Made by a program: the position numbers and the translations under genes. The notes beneath the pieces are model-generated. The model was given only the letters and a program-made list of their open reading frames with translations. It had not been told where the DNA came from and ran no database searches. Shown here in pieces: positions 58,086 through 64,000 of a stretch of DNA of 64,000 bases. How positions within the stretch are numbered: position 1 is the first letter of the stretch; every line of letters begins with the position of its first letter. Source of the DNA: Acanthamoeba castellanii str. Neff (lineage: Eukaryota > Discosea > Longamoebia > Acanthamoebidae); assembly GCF_000313135.1 (NCBI RefSeq), contig NW_004457384.1:147777-211776 (forward strand), read 5' to 3'.

Positions 58086-58726
58086 TCAGCGTTGTTCGTC
58101 GAGGTAGGCCGCGAAGCGATGGACGGCCAGCTCTTGCTTTGAGCACACCAGCGAGTGAGGCCGCTTCTCCCGCACGAGCTGGATGGCCTCGTGAGGGGCG
58201 AAGCCCTCTTCGGCCACCAGGTAGCACGCGATTACCATCCCTGGAGACGTGGAGAAGCTGAAAGTTAATCGCGAGGGCGTGTAGTGAGTAACAACATTTA
58301 GTGGCTTACCTGTTCTACCCAGACCAGCACAACAATGGATGGCAACGGCTTGGCCGCCGGCTAAGGTACTTCGCACCTCATCTACAACGCGTGCGAGTTG
58401 TGCATTTGTTGGGCAGGAATAGTCTGGCCAAGACGCTTTCGCGTCAGAGTGCAACCGACTTGTGGAGAAGATAGGAACGTACCGGGAAGAGGGATGTGCA
58501 GCAACTGGGGTGCACCTTCGCCGAGCAGGTGCAGCCCATTTCGATGAATGTCGCGATCGGTGAGATTAATCACCACCCTCACCGCTAACTGTTCCTGCAA
58601 TCGTAGCAGCTGGAGCACAGATGTGGGCTGGCACATGCCTGCAATCTTGTCCGCTACGACCCAGCTGAAGTCGTGAGGGATAGCCTGCAGTTGTCGAAGC
58701 TCATCTAAGGTTTCGGGTGCCGGCAT
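58086..58726 (-). CDS. Dual-specificity protein phosphatase (DUSP23-like)
   Basis: Small phosphatase made almost only of the catalytic domain. MPAPETLDELRQLQAIPHDF-SWVVADKIAGM resembles the NFSWVxPGRLAG start of DUSP23/VHZ. RVVINLTDRDIHRNGLHLLG is the variable insert. After introns, DYSCPTNAQLARVVDEVRST carries the general-acid Asp region, and the P-loop is AVAIHCCAGLGRTG (HCxxxxxRTG), with Cys as nucleophile and Arg for phosphate. MVIACYLVAEEGFAPHEAIQ and the end AVHRFAAYLDEQR complete the fold. About 150 residues, usual for this subfamily. A frame extends upstream of the Met at 58726, but the sequence there looks non-coding on this strand and overlaps a better-supported ORF on the plus strand. 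Confidence 0.9.
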
Positions 58727-58832
58727 TCTCGTCCTCCCCGCAGATGGACAAAAAAGAGTTTGCCTGCGTTCTGTCGGACTTTCGCGCCAAAAAAAGGCGC
58801 CAAAGAGTTCAGGCACTGATTGGTGGGCGCTA

Positions 58833-59048
58833 ATGTTGTTGGGCAATTTTTTGCAGGCCAACGCCACTTTCTGGTGGAGACAAGAAGGAAGCGGAAAGAT
58901 GAAAGACCTCAAGGAACCGCTGACGACAGCCAAGCACGCGAGGAAGGTGAACAAGCACTGCAGCTGCCTGTCGTTTTCGTGCCGGTGGAAGATCTTCAAG
59001 TGCTTCCGTGCCATCCGCAAGAAGTGCTGTTGCTGCGTCAAGTGCTGA
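58833..59048 (+). CDS. Small basic Cys-rich protein, unrecognised
   Basis: 71-codon ORF that starts MLLGNFLQANATFWWRQEGS, with an internal Met at 58899 (MKDLKEPLTTAKHARKV). The C-terminal half is basic and Cys-rich: HCSCLSFSCRWKIFKCFRAI then RKKCCCCVKC before TGA. From about 58900 on, the codons mostly end in G or C (AAG, CTG, TGC, ATC, CGC), unlike the two other plus-strand frames, which supports real coding. No family recognised. Runs of Cys next to Lys and Arg at the end are typical of palmitoylated membrane-peripheral peptides, but that is an inference. Its start may be elsewhere if an upstream exon exists. Confidence 0.5.
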   Translation: MLLGNFLQANATFWWRQEGSGKMKDLKEPLTTAKHARKVNKHCSCLSFSCRWKIFKCFRAIRKKCCCCVKC

Positions 59049-59433
59049 CTCGATCGCCTTCCCTTTCTTACGCCACCGCTATTTATGATGTACCATAAAC
59101 ATGTACAGAATTATGCCACCTCTTATTTATCGTTTGCAATTTGTTCTGGTCGGCCACGTTGGCGAAGAAGGCCTCCTTCCCCAGGGGCCGTGAACTGCGT
59201 CTTGCTGAAGGATAGACCATTAATTCATTATTATTACTCCGCCCACTCCGAAATTGCAGGCCTTGTGGTCCTGGTCTTGGGCCAAGGGGCCACAACATCT
59301 TTCGATTACATCAAGAGCAGGCTTTCTTGTGGAACTGTCGCGTTCGTTCGGTTCCCACTAACACTCCAATCTCTGACCAGGGACCGATCCTTCGCATCCT
59401 AGCGATTTTATCCACCACATAATTCTACATAAC
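59049..59433. other. Intergenic region, no gene seen
   Basis: About 385 bp with moderate AT content. Only short frames without GC3 bias. Contains the upstream region of the CPI-motif gene. Confidence 0.45.
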
Positions 59434-62400
59434 ATGTCCAGCGAAGAGATCGTTGAAACCCCCACCGAGACGTACGCCCGCCAAATCCCTCATCCAAAAA
59501 TTGCAAGCTTGAGAAAGAATGTAGCAATTTAATTGATTCTCTGCGATAACACCCAACCTCTTCATCATCTTCTCCCTGCCCATTCTTTATCAATCTCATC
59601 TTCAATTCCACCGCTACGCTGCAGGGAGGAGACGCCCAAGACGGATCAGCAGGAGCAAGCCGGCGGCAAAAAGCGCGGGAAAAACGTGGCCGCTCTTGCC
59701 GGCTCCCTCGGCGCCTCCATCCCCATGGCCGCCCCCGGCGGCGGCCGCGGAGGTGGTCGTGGTGGCCGCGGCGGCGGCAAGGTCGCGGCGCTGGGCCAGG
59801 GCCTCAACCTCAACGCACTGCTCGGGTCGGGCGGTCCGCCCGGCATGGGCCGCGGCAAGCCGCCCAAGAAGCAGGCCGAGGCCGAGGCGACGGCGGCGGA
59901 CGAGGAGCCGGGCAAGAGCAAGGAGGACGAGGGCGAGGACGAGGCCGAGCAGAAGGCCCGCGAGGAGCTCGAGCGCGAGAAGGCAGCGACCACGACGACT
60001 GAGGAGAGCGGCAGCCTGGTCCACCGCACCAAGAACCGCCCGCGACCCACCCTCCGGCGCCAGCCCTCCGAATTCCCCGTCCCGTACTCTACGCCTCATG
60101 TGTGTGTGCGTGTGTGTGGTGTGTCGTGCGGCTCACCTGTCCGGTGTGGCGGCGCATGCGGTGGCACAGGTGGAAGCCGGAGGACGGGCAGCCGGAGGAG
60201 GAGGGCGGTGCGGTGACGCTCGCGCAGCTCAAGGCCGTCGCTGCCGCCGAGGCCGCCGCCGCCGGGGACGAGAGCCCCCAGCAGGAGCAGACCGAAGAGG
60301 GCACCGCCGCCGCCACCGCCACTACCAACGAGCAGCAGCAGCCCGCCGAGGACGACGCCGCTGCCGAGGAAGAACAGAAGCGGAAGGAGGAGGCCGAGCA
60401 GGCTGCCGCCGCTGAGGAGGAGAGGAAGCAGAAGGAGGCCGAGGAAGCCGCCGCTGCCGAGGAGGAGCGTAAGCGCAAGGAGGCTGAAGAGGCCGCCGCT
60501 ATCGCAGCCGAGGAGGAGAGGAAGAGGCTCGAAGCCGAGGCCGCCGCCGCCGAGGAGGACAGGAAGCAGAAGGAGGCCGAGGAGGCCGCCGCCGAAGAGG
60601 AGCGCAAGCGCCAGGAGGCCGAAGAAGCCGCCGCCGCTGCCGCCGAAGAGGAGCGCAAGCAGAAGGAGGCCGAAGAAGCCGCCGCCGCCGCCGCCGAAGA
60701 GGAGCGCAAGAGGAAGGAGGCCGAGGAGGCTGCCGCCGAAGAGGAGCGCAAGCAGAAGGAGGCCGAGGAAGCCGCCGCCGAGGAGGAGCGCAAGCAGAAG
60801 GAGGCCGAAGAGGCCGCCGCCGAAGAAGAGCGCAAGAGGAAGGAGGCCGAGGAGGCCGCCGCTGCCGCCGCCGAGGAGGAGCGGAAGAGGCTCGAGGCTG
60901 AAGCCGCCGCCGAAGAGGAGCGCAAGCAGAAGGAGGCCGAGGAAGCCGCCGCCGCTGCCGCCGAGGAGGAGCGCAAGCAGAAGGAGGCCGAGGAGGCTGC
61001 CGCCGCCGCCGAGGAGGAGAGGAAGCGCAAGGAGGCCGAGGAGGCCGAGGCTGAAGCCGCCGCCGAAGAGGAGCGCAAGAGGAAAGAGGCCGAGGAGGCC
61101 GCCGCCGCCGCCGAGGAAGGAGGAAGAGGAGCGCAAGAGGAAGGAGGACGAGGAGGCCGCCGCTGCCGCCGAAGAAGAGCGCAAGAGGCTCGAAGCCGAA
61201 GCCGCCGCCGAGGAGGAGCGCAAGCGCGAGGAGGCCGAAGAGGCCGCCGCTGCCGCCGCCGCCGAGGAGGAGGAGCGGAAGAGGAAGGAGGCCGCCGCTG
61301 AGGAGGAGCGCAAGCAGAAGGAGGCCGAAGAGGCCGCCGCCGCCGAAGAAGAGCGCAAGAGGCTCGAAGCCGAAGCGGCCGCTGAGGAGGAGCGCAAGAG
61401 GAAGGAGGCCGAGGAGGCCGCCGCCGCGGCTGCTGAAGAGGAGCGGAAGAGGCTCGAGGCCGAGGCCGCCGCCGAGGAGGAGCGCAAGCGCAGGGAAGCC
61501 GAGGAGGCCGCCGCCGAAGAGGAGCGCAAGCAGAAGGAGGCCGAAGAGGCCGCCGCTGCCGAGGAGGAGCGGAAGCGCAAGGAGGCCGAGGATGCCGCCG
61601 CTGCTGAAGAAGAGCGCAAGAGGAAGGAGGCCGAGGAGGCCGCCGCCGCCGAGGAGGAGAGGAAGAGGCTCGAGGCTGAAGCCGCCGCCGAAGAGGAGCG
61701 CAAGCAGAAGGAGGCCGAGGAAGCCGCCGCCGAAGAGGAGCGCAAGCGCCAGGAGGCCGAGGAAGCCGCCGCCGAGGANNNNNNNNNNNNNNNNNNNNNN
61801 NNNNNNNNNNNNNNNNNNNNNNNNNNNNNNNNNNNNNNNNNNNNNNNNNNNNNNNNNNNNNNNNNNNNNNNNNNNNNNNNNNNNNNNNNNNNNNNNNNNN
61901 NNNNNNNNNNNNNNNNNNNNNNNNNNNNNNNNNNNNNNNNNNNNNNNNNNNNNNNNAGCGTAAGCGCAAGGAGGCTGAAGAGGCCGCCGCTATCGCCGCC
62001 GAGGAGGAGAGGAAGAGGCTCGAGGCTGAAGCCGCTGCCGAAGAGGAGCGCAAGCAGAAGGAGGCCGAGGAGGCCGCTGCCGCCGCCGAGGAGGAGAGGA
62101 AGCGACGTGAGGCCGAGGAGGCCGCTGCTGAGGAAGAGCGGAAGAAGGAGACCGAGGAGGCTGCCGCCGAAGAGGAGAGGAAGAGGCTCGAAGCCGAAGC
62201 CGAGGCCGCCGCCGCTGAGAAGGAGCGCACGCGCAAGGAGGCCGAGGAGGCCGCCGCCGAGGCGGAGAGGAAACAGAAGGAGGCCGAAGAAGAGGCCGCC
62301 GCCGCTGCTGCCGCTGAGGAGGAGGAGGAGCGGAAGCAGAAGGAGGCCGCCGCCGCCGAAGAGGACAGGAAGCGGAGGGAGGCCGAAGAAGAGGCGGCCG

Positions 62401-62624
62401 CAGCTGCTGCGGAGGAGAAGAAGAAGCGAGAGGCGGCCGCGGCCGAGGCCCAGGAGGCGGAGGAGGCCAAGCGGAGGAAGGTGGGCGAGCGGCAGGCGGC
62501 CCGGAACCAGTTCGTGGAGGACGGGGAGGACCTGGCGCCCGTGCCCAGCAGCTCCGGCTCGAGCTCCGGCCAGTCAGCCTTCAAGGTGCCGCCGTGCTGC
62601 AAGCAGTTCTGCGTCCTCTTCTAA
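59434..62624 (+). CDS. CPI-motif protein (CapZIP-like) with very long single-alpha-helix region and CaaX end
   Basis: Exon 1 MSSEEIVETPTET (59434-59471) joins EETPKTDQQEQAGGKKRGKN in frame. A Gly/Arg-rich stretch (GGGRGGGRGGRGGGK) follows, then SLVHRTKNRPRPTLRRQPSE, which fits the capping-protein-interaction motif LxHxTxxRPKx6P (with Arg for Lys). After the second intron (60084-60169) and WKPEDGQPEEEGGAVTLAQL, about 700 residues are repeats of EEAAAAAEEERKRKEAE type, predicted to form a single alpha helix. A 178-base gap (61779-61956) interrupts it. One extra G near 61117-61120 breaks the frame once, and removing it restores the repeat. The protein ends FVEDGEDLAPVPSSSGS and PPCCKQFCVLF, the last four residues CVLF matching a prenylation CaaX box, with two nearby Cys. 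It suggests a membrane-anchored actin-capping regulator with a long spacer. That function is inferred. Confidence 0.83.
60380..62480 (+). repeat. Degenerate coding repeat (E/A/R/K heptad-like units)
   Basis: Tandem codon blocks for GAGGAGCGCAAGCGCAAGGA-GGCC-type sequence repeat across the single-helix region. The complementary strand therefore shows a long open Ser/Ala/Arg frame that is an artefact. The repeat explains the assembly gap at 61779-61956. Confidence 0.9.
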
Positions 62625-62764
62625 AGCAGAACACCACCAGCAACACTTATTTTAGCTAAAATAAGAGTTTAAAAAATACAATAAAATAAAATACAAATTA
62701 TTCTCTTTATGTAAAATGACTTTGTATTTATTCACCCTAATGGGTTGTAATTGAGACGAGCCTG

Positions 62765-63091
62765 CTACTCCTCGCGGAAGAGGCACAGCTTGCGGCCGGC
62801 GACGTCGGCGTTGAGTACGCGGCCCTCGCACGAGGACTTGAGGTGGCACTTGTTGTGCAGCCACTCCACGGCCACGGCTTCGGCGCGCTGCGTGCGCTCG
62901 GTGTCCTCGCTCCACGCGAACTCGCCCCGGTACCGGCCTCCGCCACCGGGCAGCGAGGCCGTGAGCACCAGCTTCTTCACCTTGCGGCCGCCCATCGTGG
63001 GCGCTCCTGACACTGAGCGCGGGTTGATCCTCGTCGCCTCCATCATCTCCCCATTGTCGTACTCCACCACCGCTTCCAGTACCGACGCCAT
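62765..63091 (-). CDS. Small unrecognised protein (109 residues)
   Basis: The ORF from 63091 begins MASVLEAVVEYDNGEMMEAT and has GC3-biased codons throughout, followed by RRKVKKLVLTASLPGGGG-like sequence, FAWSEDTERTQRAEAVAVEW, CHLKSSCEGRVLNADVAGRK and LCLFREE before TAG/TGA. A longer frame starts at 63199, but the stretch between has lower GC3 and is probably 5' UTR. It is not a membrane protein, and charged residues are evenly spread, so a small folded domain is likely. No family recognised. Convergent with the CPI-motif gene (140 bp between stops) and divergent from the Rap gene. Confidence 0.6.
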   Translation of the reverse strand: MASVLEAVVEYDNGEMMEATRINPRSVSGAPTMGGRKVKKLVLTASLPGGGGRYRGEFAWSEDTERTQRAEAVAVEWLHNKCHLKSSCEGRVLNADVAGRKLCLFREE

Positions 63092-63437
63092 TGAGAAGTA
63101 GTTGTTAGCGGTAATATTGGTGCGTGAGGCGCACCGCGAGCTTTGTGCAGGTACAGGCTTGTGGCGACGAAGCGGAGAAGGTGATTCGAGGAACGACAAT
63201 AATGAACCCTACAAGTAAGGTGGCGGTTGACGTGTGAGCATGTGGGTGTGCTGTGCCGGGATGTGGAATGCGAAGTATGCGATCGAGGAGTTACCGACGG
63301 TTCGCGTGGTTAGGCGAACAGGGCGACATTCGGCAAAACTATTTTTCGTGTGTTGAGCCCCACCAGGTACTTGTGCTGTGCTGTGCTGTACATGTAGCAG
63401 TTCTCTTTACTACACACCACACACAACACAAGCAAAG
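63092..63437. promoter_or_regulatory. Divergent intergenic region, small gene and Rap GTPase
   Basis: About 345 bp between divergent starts, including TGTGCTGTGCTGTGCTGTAC near 63373-63391. No recognised element. Confidence 0.35.
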
Positions 63438-64000
63438 ATGGAAACCATGCGTCTGGTGTTGCTCGGTTCGGGAGGTGTGGGCAAGTCTTGCATCACCATC
63501 CGCTACGTTCAGGACTCCTTCGTGACCGAGTACGACCCCACCATCGAGGACAGCTACCGACGGCAGGTCGAAGTAGACGGCCAACAAGTCATGCTCGAGA
63601 TTCTCGACACAGCCGGCACCGAGCAGTTCACTGCGTACGTGTCTTCCCTTCATCTTTTTCTTCCTCTACCCGTTGCAATCTTGACTTCTTAAACCTTGTG
63701 GCTGACTTCGTCTTCTACACGCATGCACACAGTATGCGGGACTTGTACATGAAGAACGGCGATGGTTTCATCCTCGTGTACAGTATCATCGCGCGATCGA
63801 CCTTCAACGACCTTCCCGACCTGCGACAGCAGATCTTGCAGGTCAAGGACAGGGACGAGGTGCCGATGGTGCTGGTGGGCAACAAGTGCGATGCCGACGA
63901 CCACCGCCAGGTGAGCCGAGACGAGGCCCAGCGGCTGGTGGACAAGTGGGGCAGCTCGGCCAGCTTCTTCGAGACCTCGGCCAAGCAGAACCTGCGGGTG
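63438..64000 (+). CDS. Rap-type Ras-family GTPase, 3' end beyond window
   Basis: [20 protein letters not shown] carries the P-loop GSGGVGKS. The effector region is [20 protein letters not shown]. Switch II is [15 protein letters not shown], with the intron 63635-63732 joining [20 protein letters not shown] in frame. Then [10 protein letters not shown] (NKxD) and ETSAKQ. The Thr in DTAGTEQF, in place of the Gln61 of Ras, and the [10 protein letters not shown] effector loop are Rap hallmarks. In amoebae Rap controls adhesion, talin and contractile behaviour. The window ends at about residue 155, so the C-terminal CaaX box is not seen. Confidence 0.95.

Noticed and set aside
58820..59098. Alternative plus-frame protein ending TAIYDVP
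   Set aside because: Its third codon positions are not G/C-rich, unlike the overlapping Cys-rich frame, so it is more likely a shadow.
60089..62602. 837-codon minus-strand frame rich in Ser, Ala and Arg
   Set aside because: It is the exact complement of the E/A/R/K coding repeat of the plus-strand CPI gene. A GAG/GCC-rich repeat opens the opposite strand automatically.

Overview
This window is nuclear DNA of an Acanthamoeba-type amoeba, most likely A. castellanii. Coding exons are GC-rich with strongly G/C-biased third codon positions. Genes are dense and broken by many short GT-AG introns, and those introns are full of CA/TG, TCC, CAG and ATC simple repeats. Three dispersed 119-nt 5S rRNA genes look like the Acanthamoeba 5S sequence as I remember it. 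There are no bacterial operon features. Four runs of N (10366-10401, 34615-34635, 46809-46937, 61779-61956) are assembly gaps. At least four genes carry an apparent 1-base frame error, mostly next to a homopolymer, so some breaks are probably sequencing errors.

Layout, 1-29 kb. After a low-complexity 1.2 kb come FAN1 nuclease (-) and endonuclease V (+), two DNA-repair nucleases sharing a 114-bp divergent promoter. They are followed by an acetyl-CoA hydrolase/CoA-transferase (-), a concentrative nucleoside transporter (+), a LicD/fukutin-type membrane protein (+), mitochondrial tRNA t6A synthase OSGEPL1/Qri7 (-) and a PiT phosphate transporter (+). An AT-richer island with a decayed Ty1/copia relic follows. 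Next are a mitochondrial carrier (+), a LanC-like protein (+) and an unrecognised membrane-anchored protein (-).

Layout, 29-46 kb. MON1 (+), a TRF-like telobox Myb protein (-), a degenerate RhoGAP-domain protein (+), a Frizzled-like receptor (-), a Tweety-family membrane protein (+), a VAMP7-type R-SNARE (+) and an initiator tRNA-Met gene.

Layout, 46-64 kb. A gap-broken membrane protein, then AT-rich islands holding three 5S genes, a 188-bp MITE-like element and an inverted pair of a 100-bp dispersed repeat, with an F-box/ankyrin gene between them. Then a J-domain protein with Cys/His-rich and WW-like segments (-), a KCTD-like BTB protein (+), a DUSP23-like phosphatase (-), a small Cys-rich ORF (+), a capping-protein-interacting protein with a very long E/A/R/K helix and a CaaX end (+), a small unknown gene (-) and a Rap-type GTPase cut by the window end (+).

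The genes are mostly unrelated housekeeping and signalling functions. Several fall into themes: DNA maintenance (FAN1, EndoV, TRF-like), late endosomal fusion (MON1, VAMP7), cortical and signalling functions (Frizzled-like, RhoGAP-like, CPI protein, Rap) and membrane transport. The most unusual candidates are the CPI-motif/long-helix/CaaX protein, the J-domain/WW-like/Cys-His fusion, the finger-less RhoGAP and the TRF-like Myb protein.
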